A DNA stretch of 14,050 nucleotides from Phycisphaerae bacterium (GTDB taxonomy: Bacteria; Planctomycetota; Phycisphaerae; Phycisphaerales; SM1A02). How positions within the stretch are numbered: the first letter of the stretch is position 1; each line of letters starts with the position of its first letter. The DNA is taken from the NCBI GenBank assembly GCA_018663565.1, contig JABJQE010000254.1, positions 1-14,050 on the forward strand. The letters run 5' to 3'. Both the position numbers and the translations under genes were made by a program. The notes beneath the pieces are model-generated. The model ran no database searches. It worked only from the letters and a program-made list of their open reading frames with translations, and was not told the origin of the DNA. Of the stretch, positions 1 to 6,077 are shown in pieces.

Positions 1-191
1 CGCGGACCCAAGTCGGTGGACGCTAAGAAGTACGATCCCACACGGTCCCGAAGTGAATTCGCCTTGCCCACATAGAGCACTTCGCCGCCGGAGTCCTTCA
101 TGAGATAGATGCCAGGACCGGCCCCAAGTCCACGGGCCTGAGCATGCAGGCGAGTTCTCACATCGGGGTCAATATAGTCTTTGGAGGCCAT
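1..191 (-). CDS. uvrC: UvrABC system protein C, N-terminal fragment (partial)
   Basis: This is the 5' end of a gene leaving the window on the left; 63 codons are visible. The product begins MASKDYIDPD and carries the start of a GIY-YIG nuclease domain: GPGIYLMKD at about residues 25-33 and YVGKANSLRDRVGSYF at about 40-55. UvrC makes the 3' incision in nucleotide excision repair together with UvrA and UvrB; the GIY-YIG domain is the 3' nuclease. The spacing from the start to the GIY motif (about 26 residues) fits UvrC. The ATG at 191-189 has no clear Shine-Dalgarno sequence; an in-frame GTG at 227-225 would add 12 residues and cannot be excluded. The gene is divergent from the small lipoprotein gene. 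Other GIY-YIG proteins are possible because only the first domain is seen, but the motif spacing and context favour UvrC. Confidence 0.88.
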   Translation of the reverse strand, partial: MASKDYIDPDVRTRLHAQARGLGAGPGIYLMKDSGGEVLYVGKANSLRDRVGSYFLASTDLGP

Positions 192-234
192 AACTGGCGA
201 TTCTACGGAAGAAACAGCATATGACACCAATGAA

Positions 235-304
235 AGGGAGATTTTGGCTCCCTATCGTATATAGTCACATATTCCCCACGCAGTGTGGGGGCGACCCCCA
301 CACT
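235..304 (+). promoter_or_regulatory. Structured leader with competing hairpins upstream of the lipoprotein gene
   Basis: Three inverted repeats lie in the 5' region. AGGGAG (235-240) pairs with CTCCCT (248-253). CCCCAC (274-279) can pair with GTGGGG (285-290). AGTGTGGGGG (282-291) pairs perfectly with CCCCCACACT (295-304) around a 3-nt CGA loop. The last two share bases 285-290, so they exclude each other. The third hairpin ends 4 nt before the AGGAG ribosome binding site (309-313). It could be a regulatory switch, or simply an mRNA-stabilising or translation-tuning structure. The AT-rich stretch at 258-273 may hold the promoter -10; no convincing -35 is visible. Confidence 0.5.
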
Positions 305-308
305 TATC

Positions 309-313
309 AGGAG
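309..313 (+). promoter_or_regulatory. Ribosome binding site fixing the lipoprotein start
   Basis: AGGAG lies 9 nt before the ATG at 323. The in-frame ATG at 314 directly abuts it and so is unlikely to be used, and the longer open frame from 221 would run through the hairpins. This site therefore favours the start at 323. Confidence 0.7.
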
Positions 314-322
314 ATGAACCCC

Positions 323-592
323 ATGAAGATGCTCGCACTTACCGCAACGCTCGGCGTAGCCGCAATGCTCGCTGGCTGCAACAAGACCAACACCACCGCT
401 GCTCCAGGCGCTATTGATACGCCTGCCTGCTGCGCTGATAAGTCCAAATGTCCTGACGCAGCCGCTTGCGCTGCAAAGAAAGCCGCTGGCTGTGACAAGA
501 AGGCCGCTGCAGGCGGTTGCCCGAAGGCTGCAGCTGCTGCTGCCAAGGCTGGTGGCACCCCCGCATGCTGCGCCAGCAAGAAGGCCAAGTGA
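323..592 (+). CDS. Small Cys/Ala/Lys-rich lipoprotein
   Basis: The 89-residue product starts MKMLALTATLGVAAMLAGC: a short basic start, a hydrophobic core and a lipobox LAGC, so Cys19 would be lipidated and the mature protein (about 71 residues) anchored to a membrane. The mature part is almost entirely Ala, Lys, Cys, Gly, Thr and Pro. It contains nine Cys counting the lipidated one, including two CC pairs set in a repeated TPACCA(D/S)K motif near the start and end. I do not recognise the family. The Cys content suggests metal binding or disulfide cross-linking, but no known metal-site spacing is evident. The start is set by AGGAG at 309-313. The gene is monocistronic, between a structured leader and a perfect hairpin. 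Similar low-complexity lipoproteins can be hard to place by homology. Confidence 0.8.
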   Translation: MKMLALTATLGVAAMLAGCNKTNTTAAPGAIDTPACCADKSKCPDAAACAAKKAAGCDKKAAAGGCPKAAAAAAKAGGTPACCASKKAK

Positions 593-625
593 TCGCACGA
601 TCAGCTTGACCACATATTGACCTTT

Positions 626-660
626 CACAGGGCCCGAAGCATCTTGCTTCGGGCCCTGTG
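626..660 (+). terminator. Perfect 15-bp hairpin after the lipoprotein gene
   Basis: CACAGGGCCCGAAGC (626-640) and GCTTCGGGCCCTGTG (646-660) are exact reverse complements around the 5-nt loop ATCTT. It lies 33 nt after the stop codon. No U-tract follows, so it is either a non-canonical terminator or a 3'-end stabilising structure. It ends just before the putative pyrC promoter. Confidence 0.65.
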
Positions 661-664
661 CTCA

Positions 665-692
665 TACACAGCGTGCCCGCTGGCTTTATGAT
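665..692 (+). promoter_or_regulatory. Candidate pyrC promoter
   Basis: TACACA (665-670, 4 of 6 matches to TTGACA) and TATGAT (687-692, 5 of 6 to TATAAT) are separated by 16 nt. The predicted transcription start would be at about 699-700, on the pyrC ATG itself, which would give a leaderless message. This is a by-eye match only. Confidence 0.35.
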
Positions 693-699
693 TCGACGT

Positions 700-2016
700 A
701 TGACCGAACTCCTCCTCAAGGGTGGTCGAATCATTGACCCAATGACCGATCACGACAGCACCGGCGACCTCCTGATTCGAGATGGAGTGATCGTCGCCAT
801 TTCCACAACACCGCTCACCAGCGCCGATGAAACTATCGACTGCGAGGGCTGCATCGTCAGCCCCGGACTCATTGACATTCATGTGCACTTCCGTGACCCA
901 GACGAGAGCGGGCACCACGAAGAGACCATTGCGACCGGAACCGCCGCGGCGGCCGCCGGTGGATTTACCACGGTGTGCTGCATGCCCAACACCACACCAG
1001 CGATTGATTCATGCACTGTCGTTGACGCGATCAGGAAACGCGCTGCCGCCGCAGCTCAAGCCCGCGTCTTTGCCGTGGCCTGCGGCACCGTGGGACGCCG
1101 CGGCGAAACACTCTCGCCGATTCTTGATCTGGTCGAAGCAGGCGCGATTGCAATCTCTGACGACGGTGACGGCATTGCCGACAGTGGCATGATGCAGAGA
1201 ATATTGAGCCTCGTCGCCGCGGCTGATTCAGTATTCATGCAGCACTGCCAAGATCCAACGCTGACACGAGACGCTGCCATGAATGCAGGAGCACTCGCCA
1301 CACGGCTTGGTCTTGGCGGATGGCCGCGTGAAGCCGAAGAACTCATGCTGCGACGAGACCTCGTTCTCAACCGATCTATCGGCGCTCGCTATCACGCGCA
1401 GCACCTCAGTGTGGCCGAGAGTGTCTCCGCCCTCCGAGAAGCTCGCAGCGAAGGCCAACCCGCGACCGGCGAGGCGTCGCCTCATCACCTCTTGTTGACC
1501 GAAGATGCCTGCGATAACTGGAATACTCTCGCCAAAGTCAACCCACCACTTCGAACCTCGGCCGATATCGAGGCGATCAAGTCCGGCATCGCCGAAGGCA
1601 TCATCACGGTTCTCGCGACAGATCATGCCCCTCATCCGGCCGCCTCGAAGGACACCGACTTTGCCTCCGCCGCCTTCGGCATGGTTGGACTCGAGTGCGC
1701 CCTTCCCCTGTACCGCGAAGCCCTCATTGACGACGGCGTGCTCGATTGGCCCGCCATGCTCGGCATGATGACCTGTGAGGCTGCCGCCGTTGCTGGCCTC
1801 GACCAACTCGGTCTCGGCCGGCTTGAAGTTGGCGGTCCGGCTGATGTGACCGTCATCGACCCTGACGCCGCCTGGGCCATCGATCCGAGTCAATTCCACT
1901 CCACAGGCAGAAACTGCCCCTTTGCTGGCCGAATGGCCACGGGGCGAGCACTTGCCACCATCGTGGATGGCCGAATCACCGCCAGTGCTATTGAAGGACG
2001 TGCCTTGGCTCGTTAG
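700..2016 (+). CDS. pyrC: Dihydroorotase (type I, zinc-dependent)
   Basis: The 438-residue product (usual size for type I dihydroorotase) catalyses the reversible cyclisation of carbamoyl aspartate to dihydroorotate, the third step of pyrimidine synthesis, in the cytoplasm. It belongs to the amidohydrolase superfamily. Visible metal and catalytic positions are H61 and H63 (DIHVHFRDP), D154/D155 (SDDGD), H182 (QHCQD), H235 (AQHLS) and D308 (LATDHAPH), with spacing like the Aquifex type I enzyme. NPPLR at 281-285 is the conserved loop. The ATG at 700 gives the family-typical start MTELLLKGGRIIDP; the ATG at 688 and GTG at 658 add residues unlike the family, and 658 falls in the upstream hairpin. 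No Shine-Dalgarno sequence precedes 700. pyrB, often adjacent to type I pyrC, is absent here. Confidence 0.95.
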   Translation: MTELLLKGGRIIDPMTDHDSTGDLLIRDGVIVAISTTPLTSADETIDCEGCIVSPGLIDIHVHFRDPDESGHHEETIATGTAAAAAGGFTTVCCMPNTTPAIDSCTVVDAIRKRAAAAAQARVFAVACGTVGRRGETLSPILDLVEAGAIAISDDGDGIADSGMMQRILSLVAAADSVFMQHCQDPTLTRDAAMNAGALATRLGLGGWPREAEELMLRRDLVLNRSIGARYHAQHLSVAESVSALREARSEGQPATGEASPHHLLLTEDACDNWNTLAKVNPPLRTSADIEAIKSGIAEGIITVLATDHAPHPAASKDTDFASAAFGMVGLECALPLYREALIDDGVLDWPAMLGMMTCEAAAVAGLDQLGLGRLEVGGPADVTVIDPDAAWAIDPSQFHSTGRNCPFAGRMATGRALATIVDGRITASAIEGRALAR

Positions 2017-2019
2017 ACT
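1991..2019 (+). promoter_or_regulatory. Candidate rpsB-tsf promoter
   Basis: TTGAAG (1991-1996) and TAGACT (2014-2019) are each 4 of 6 matches to consensus at a 17-nt spacing, at the very end of pyrC. A start near 2026 would leave a leader of about 180 nt before rpsB. The prediction is weak and rests on spacing and the lack of better candidates. Confidence 0.3.
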
Positions 2020-2028
2020 GACGGACTT

Positions 2029-2052
2029 GCCTGTTTGGCGTGTGCCGCAGGC
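2029..2052 (+). terminator. Imperfect hairpin after pyrC
   Basis: GCCTG (2029-2033) pairs with CAGGC (2048-2052), and inside it GGC (2037-2039) pairs with GCC (2044-2046) around a GTGT loop. It begins 12 nt after the pyrC stop. No T-run follows, so terminator function is doubtful; it may equally be part of the rpsB leader. Confidence 0.3.
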
Positions 2053-2101
2053 TGTTCTGGTCGGTTCGTCCTGTGCGGGGCGGGCCACCCATGATTCACT
2101 C

Positions 2102-2162
2102 GCTCGCCTCGGCGAGCACCCCTCGAAGCGTCCCTCGGACGATCGGTCCTGCACCTGCAGGA
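2102..2162 (+). promoter_or_regulatory. Hairpin-rich rpsB leader
   Basis: The 192-nt gap between pyrC and rpsB contains no convincing gene but several inverted repeats. GCTCGCC/GGCGAGC (2102-2108, 2111-2117) and TCCTGCA/TGCAGGA (2147-2153, 2156-2162) are perfect 7-nt repeats around 2-nt centres. In many bacteria rpsB-tsf leaders are structured and bound by S2 for autoregulation. Whether this leader does so is inference. Confidence 0.4.
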
Positions 2163-2208
2163 GCCCGCACACCGGCTCGTCGGTGACGCTGTACAGAAAG
2201 GCTGTTCC

Positions 2209-3045
2209 ATGTCGGACGCTCTCGTTAAGGACCTGCTCGACGCAGGCATTCACTTCGGCCAGCGACGCAGTAACTGGGACCCCCGCATGAAGCCCTACAT
2301 CTGGGGGCAGCGGAACCGAATTCACATCATTGACATTCGCCAAACCGTCCGCGGCTTGCTACTTGCCAAGAAGTTCATCACCAAGACAGTCGCAGGCGGC
2401 AAAGATGTCGTCTTCGTTGGCACCAAGCGACAAGCCAAAGGCTCAGTCGAAGAACTGGCCACCGACGTTGGCATGCCATGGGTCACAGAACGTTGGCTCG
2501 GTGGCACACTCACCAACTTCCGTACGATTCGCGAACGACTCAAGCGACTCGAAGAGCTTGAGAAGCTCGTCGATTCAGGTGAGATCGAAACCTACTCCAA
2601 GAAAATGACCTCGCAGCTCATGCGTGAGAAGCGGAAGATCACCCGCAACCTTCAAGGCATCCGTGAGATGAACAAGTTGCCCGGAGCAGTCGTCGTGATC
2701 GACACCAAGCGTGAAACCAATGCGCTGCGTGAAGCTCGCACCCTACGCATTCCGACTATCGCATTGATCGACACCGATGGCAACCCTGGCGACTGCGATA
2801 TTCCAGTCCCAGGCAATGATGACTCCATGCGTTCAATCGCCGTCATCATGCGAGAATTCACAGCCGCAGTAAAGGATGGCATTGCCGCCCGCACTGCCGC
2901 TGCGGAAGGTGCCGAAGCTGCTGGCGAGCAAGACGGCGAGCAGCCAAAGCGCCGCTCGAGCCGCGTGAAGTTCGCTGCTGATGCCGCGCCTACAACTGAA
3001 GACACCGAAGTCGCCGCTGCTGCCGCGGCCGACACCACCAAGTGA
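2209..3045 (+). CDS. rpsB: 30S ribosomal protein S2
   Basis: The 278-residue product is ribosomal protein S2 of the small subunit. The opening VKDLLDAGIHFGQRRSNWDP matches the family start. VVFVGTKRQAKGSVEELA, WLGGTLTNFRTI and a C-terminal block with ALIDTDGNPGDCDIPVPGND are all characteristic S2 signatures. It is about 37 residues longer than the E. coli protein; the excess is an Ala/Glu-rich tail from about residue 225 with a central basic patch (KRRSSRVK). The ATG at 2209 follows AAAGG (2197-2201) at 7 nt. The gene pairs with tsf 19 nt downstream, the common rpsB-tsf operon. Confidence 0.98.
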   Translation: MSDALVKDLLDAGIHFGQRRSNWDPRMKPYIWGQRNRIHIIDIRQTVRGLLLAKKFITKTVAGGKDVVFVGTKRQAKGSVEELATDVGMPWVTERWLGGTLTNFRTIRERLKRLEELEKLVDSGEIETYSKKMTSQLMREKRKITRNLQGIREMNKLPGAVVVIDTKRETNALREARTLRIPTIALIDTDGNPGDCDIPVPGNDDSMRSIAVIMREFTAAVKDGIAARTAAAEGAEAAGEQDGEQPKRRSSRVKFAADAAPTTEDTEVAAAAAADTTK

Positions 3046-3052
3046 CTCAACC

Positions 3053-3056
3053 GGAG
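3053..3056 (+). promoter_or_regulatory. Ribosome binding site fixing the GTG start of tsf
   Basis: GGAG lies 8 nt before the GTG at 3065. The ATG at 3057 overlaps it and is out of frame, and the in-frame open stretch further upstream lies inside rpsB. This supports GTG as the tsf start. Confidence 0.7.
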
Positions 3057-3064
3057 ATGACACT

Positions 3065-3853
3065 GTGACCATTGCCGCAAAAGATGTAATGAGCCTCCGC
3101 CGAAAGACTGGCCTGGGCATGATGGATTGCAAGCAGGCCCTCACCGCCAATGATGGCGACATGGCCGCTGCAGAAGAGTGGATCAAAGCCAAGCGAAAAG
3201 GCAAGATGGACACTCGCACTGAGCGAACAACCGGCGAAGGCCGAGTTGCCATCGCGATTCGTGACGGTGGCGCCGCCATTGTCGAAGTTCTTACCGAGAC
3301 AGATTTCACCGCTCGCAATGACGAGTTCATCAGCATGATGGGCATTGTCATCGCTGGCGCGCTTGCCGCCCCGGCAGGCCCAATCGAGTGCTCCGACGAA
3401 ATGACTGCGGCCATCGACAATATTCGCATCAAGACAAGTGAGAATGCCAACTTCGCCCGCGGCGAAAAACTTGAGGGTGGCAACTTCGGCGAATACGTCC
3501 ATCACGACGGAAAGCGTGCATGCTTGCTGCAAGTCGAAGGCGACGTGCCGGCCGAAACACTCAAGGGCATCTGCCAGCACATTACGTTCTACAACCCTGC
3601 AGCCATCACGCCAGAGGATGTCTCGGCTGAAAAGCTCGATGAGGTACGTTCCAAGGCCATCCAAGAAGCCAAAGACTCAGGCAAGCCTGAAGAGATTGCG
3701 CAGAAGATGTCTGATGGCAAGGTCCGCAAGTTCCTCGAAGAGAACACGCTGATCAAGCAGAAGTACGTGCTCGACGAGAGCACCACGATTGAAGAAATCC
3801 TGCCCGAAGGCTGCACCATCAAAAAGTTCGTGCGGTACACATTGGGCAGCTGA
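3065..3853 (+). CDS. tsf: Translation elongation factor Ts
   Basis: The 262-residue product is the nucleotide exchange factor that releases GDP from EF-Tu. The N-terminal UBA-like region carries LRRKTGLGMMDCKQAL (residues 11-26), the first EF-Ts signature. TETDFTARNDEF (77-88) is the second; D80 and F81 are in the positions that insert next to the EF-Tu magnesium site in the E. coli complex. The C-terminus has the helical module and ends in a strand KKFVRYTLGS similar to other EF-Ts. It starts at GTG with a good GGAG at 8 nt. It lies 19 nt after rpsB and is followed by an intrinsic terminator, so the two genes form a closed unit. Confidence 0.97.
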   Translation: MTIAAKDVMSLRRKTGLGMMDCKQALTANDGDMAAAEEWIKAKRKGKMDTRTERTTGEGRVAIAIRDGGAAIVEVLTETDFTARNDEFISMMGIVIAGALAAPAGPIECSDEMTAAIDNIRIKTSENANFARGEKLEGGNFGEYVHHDGKRACLLQVEGDVPAETLKGICQHITFYNPAAITPEDVSAEKLDEVRSKAIQEAKDSGKPEEIAQKMSDGKVRKFLEENTLIKQKYVLDESTTIEEILPEGCTIKKFVRYTLGS

Positions 3854-3883
3854 AGCCGCCCAGGTGAGTCGTGAGCCAGAAGT

Positions 3884-3928
3884 CGGGAGCCGAGCCTGTG
3901 ATCGCAGAATTGGCTCCCGTGTCCTTTT
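3884..3928 (+). terminator. Intrinsic terminator of the rpsB-tsf operon
   Basis: CGGGAGCC (3884-3891) and GGCTCCCG (3912-3919) form a perfect 8-bp stem with a 20-nt loop that can itself pair (CTG with CAG). The stem is followed by TGTCCTTTT. It begins 31 nt after the tsf stop, between convergent transcription units. Confidence 0.75.
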
Positions 3929-3974
3929 GTGGCATCACTGATCTTGCCTCCGCTTCTCAGTCCGCTACGCAGGC

Positions 3975-4101
3975 ATGACGATGGCCCTATGTGATGCATG
4001 GATTCATGCGACCAGTGGTGGCACAATGGCCATTGGCGATCTATTGGAACTGCTCAATAAATTGGGGTCCCTGTAACGAACAGGTCAATCCGCCGAGATG
4101 A
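3975..4101 (+). pseudogene. Frameshifted remnant of a Phycisphaerae-type C-terminal anchor-like motif
   Basis: In frame 3975-4076 the sequence reads a 33-codon ORF with TMAIGDLLELLNK near its end. A +1 shift at the AATAAAT run near 4059 continues as NWGPCNEQVNPPR and a stop at 4099-4101. Together they resemble the 'V/I-G-x-x-D-L-L-x-L-L-x-x-W-G-P-C' ending I recall from many secreted Phycisphaerae proteins. One extra base would explain the break. No ribosome binding site and no upstream body of the protein is visible, so this looks like the decayed end of a lost gene. It overlaps the 3' end of the minus-strand FmdB-type gene by a few codons. The family link is from memory and moderate at best. 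Confidence 0.4.
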
Positions 4102-4378
4102 CGTTGGGGCCGCCGCCGGCCTTCTTCTCGTAATTTCCATCACCGGCTCGCTCGTACTTCGTAAAGCCAAGGCGATCCAGATTTTTGTTGCTTAGCGTTG
4201 ATTTGGACTTCATGTCAGACCACTTCCCAGCAATATTGGGAAGGGCTGGGATGCGGGTCACGGGCTCGCCGGTTTCGGGATGCTTCTTGAGAGGCTTTTC
4301 GCTCATTGGCTGCACCACTTCGAAGATCTCGCCCTCGGAACCATCCTCGGTCACAACTTGATACACGTACGTTGGCAT
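4085..4378 (-). CDS. FmdB-type small protein lacking the zinc-ribbon cysteines
   Basis: The 97-residue product starts MPTYVYQVVTEDGSEGEIFE and continues VVQPMSEKPLKKHPETGEPV. This follows the FmdB/CxxC-ribbon family plan (MPTYEYxCxxCGHxFEVxQxMSxxPLxxCPxCG). All four expected zinc Cys are missing: the first pair is replaced by V and D/G positions, and the second reads HPET. The product contains no Cys at all. The C-terminal half (about 48-97) has TRIPALPNIAGKWSD and GFTKYERAGDGNYEKKAG, which I do not connect to a known function. FmdB proteins are often called regulators, with little evidence for most members. It is the last gene of a minus-strand unit, 16 nt after the gamma-glutamyltransferase gene. 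The N-terminal family match is good; function is unknown. Confidence 0.8.
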   Translation of the reverse strand: MPTYVYQVVTEDGSEGEIFEVVQPMSEKPLKKHPETGEPVTRIPALPNIAGKWSDMKSKSTLSNKNLDRLGFTKYERAGDGNYEKKAGGGPNVISAD

Positions 4379-4394
4379 ATGTGCAGTGTACGGT

Positions 4395-6077
4395 TCACCA
4401 GCCTACTGCCGCACCTTCTTTTCGTGGATCGCTCGCCGGAATAATCTCACCGCTCTGTAGCACCTCTATGAGCTGTACCTTGCCCACAGTCGGTCGACGC
4501 TTCGTGGCATGCCCCATCGCTTCAAGTGATTCAATCACGGTGCCGTCCGCCCATGCCTGCTCAAACTGCACGACGTCAGGCATCCATTGATGATGCAGGC
4601 GATCGGCTGCAACAGCATCTGCGGGTGACATCCCAAAGAGCAAAACATTGAGCATGACCTGCAACGTGCCACTGATGATTCGAGGACCGCCAGACGCCCC
4701 TGCAAGCAACCGAACGCGTCCATTCTCCAGCACAATGGTCGGCGACATACTCGAGAGCGGACGCTTGCCCGGGGCGGGCGCGTTGCGATCACTTTGAATC
4801 AGACCAAATGCATTGGCGACCCCGGGGCTCGTTGAAAAGTCGTCCATCTCGTTGTTGAGCACAATCCCCCACTCGGGCACAGCGAGAAGCGAACCAAAGA
4901 GCAGATTGATCGTCTCAGTACACGACACGGCCATGCCGTCGCTGGTGTACACACAGAAATGACTCGTCCCAGCATCATCGGGAAGCGGCATCACGCCCGC
5001 ATGGTCACTCACCCTCGCGGCATCAAGCGGAATTGCTGCTGCTGCTCGATCAAGTCGACCGCTATCAAGCATTTCTGCGACAGGGACTGCAACAACTTCG
5101 CCGTCGGCGCCGTACCTAGCTCGATCTGCGAATGCATCTCGCATAGCTTCGGTCAAGAGATGCCACCACGCTGGTGACTCAGGCAACGCCACGCCAAGGT
5201 CATTCATTCTCCGATCGATCAGGCCAACGATCTGCTGCATGGCGATGCCACCGCTGCTCGGCGGTGGCATTGACACCATGGTGTACCGATCGAGCACCAC
5301 TGTGCTCACAATCGGCGTCGCCCAATCGGCCTTGTACCGATGCAAATCACTCCGCGTCAACACACCCTGTGCCGATTGAACCGTGGAGGCAATATCACTC
5401 GCCACCACACCCTCATAAAACGCGGAAGGACCATCGGTTGCGATCATGTGCAACAAGGAGGCGAGTTGCGGCTGCCGCACGATGTCGCCTCGCTCAAGCA
5501 AGCCGCCACCGCACAGTTGCGACCACACCCACTGCGATGTCGAATGCAGGTCGGGGTGCTCCTTGCGAACAGATGCCACCCACTCAACAGCCTGCAACCA
5601 TGGCCCGCCAACTTCAACCCCGCCTGCTGCGGCTCGAATGGCTGGTTCAAGGCATGCCTCCCACGGCAACACACCCCACCGTTGATGCGCGGCCCAGAGC
5701 CCCGCGACTGTGCCGGGTACGCCGACAGCACCCCCTCCGTACCGACTCGCCGTAGCGGATTGCCCGACATACCAATTGGCGATGACTCCTTCGGGCGCTG
5801 TCTCCCGGTAGTCCACCGCCGCGGTCTGGCCATCTGGCAAGACGACCACCATGAATCCCCCACCACCGAGTCCACAACTAAATGGATCGGTTACGGCAAG
5901 CGTGCAACTGGTCGCAACGGCCGCATCGATCGCATTGCCACCTCGACGCAATATTTCAACTCCGGCTTGTGAAGCCACCATATGGTCTGCAGCAACCGCG
6001 CCCCGAAAGTGCCCACGATGATGAGCCGACTCGCAGCCAAGTCCGCACAGCATCATCACCGCAAGGACATACTTCAT
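4395..6077 (-). CDS. ggt: Gamma-glutamyltransferase, probable lipoprotein
   Basis: The 560-residue product is a gamma-glutamyltransferase precursor, which cleaves or transfers the gamma-glutamyl group of glutathione-like compounds. R91 (DYRET) fits the substrate-carboxylate arginine. GLGGGGFM (69-76) and PPPSSGGIAM (271-280) are family landmarks. GTSHF at 370-374 places the nucleophile at T371, where autoprocessing would split the large and small subunits. LNNEMDDFS (407-415) and LSSMSPT (441-447) line the active site in known enzymes. The N-terminus MKYVLAVMMLCGLGC resembles a lipoprotein signal with Cys15, but the lipobox (GLGC) is not canonical; export to the periplasm is likely either way. 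The ATG overlaps the stop of the isomerase gene (ATGA), implying translational coupling. The family is polyspecific, so the true substrate is unknown. Confidence 0.93.
   Translation of the reverse strand: MKYVLAVMMLCGLGCESAHHRGHFRGAVAADHMVASQAGVEILRRGGNAIDAAVATSCTLAVTDPFSCGLGGGGFMVVVLPDGQTAAVDYRETAPEGVIANWYVGQSATASRYGGGAVGVPGTVAGLWAAHQRWGVLPWEACLEPAIRAAAGGVEVGGPWLQAVEWVASVRKEHPDLHSTSQWVWSQLCGGGLLERGDIVRQPQLASLLHMIATDGPSAFYEGVVASDIASTVQSAQGVLTRSDLHRYKADWATPIVSTVVLDRYTMVSMPPPSSGGIAMQQIVGLIDRRMNDLGVALPESPAWWHLLTEAMRDAFADRARYGADGEVVAVPVAEMLDSGRLDRAAAAIPLDAARVSDHAGVMPLPDDAGTSHFCVYTSDGMAVSCTETINLLFGSLLAVPEWGIVLNNEMDDFSTSPGVANAFGLIQSDRNAPAPGKRPLSSMSPTIVLENGRVRLLAGASGGPRIISGTLQVMLNVLLFGMSPADAVAADRLHHQWMPDVVQFEQAWADGTVIESLEAMGHATKRRPTVGKVQLIEVLQSGEIIPASDPRKEGAAVGW

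Noticed and set aside
203..628. 141-residue open frame on the minus strand across the lipoprotein gene
   Set aside because: It is antisense to the lipoprotein gene, which has a ribosome binding site, lipobox and downstream hairpin. The apparent Cys/Ser-rich content reflects the complementary repeats.
1228..2343. 371-residue open frame on the minus strand across pyrC and the rpsB start
   Set aside because: It is antisense to conserved pyrC and rpsB coding sequence, has no recognisable domain, and its length is explained by the codon bias of the genes on the other strand.
5340..5972. 210-residue and neighbouring open frames on the plus strand within ggt
   Set aside because: They lie opposite a complete, motif-rich gamma-glutamyltransferase gene and show low-complexity His/Arg/Pro content typical of shadow frames.
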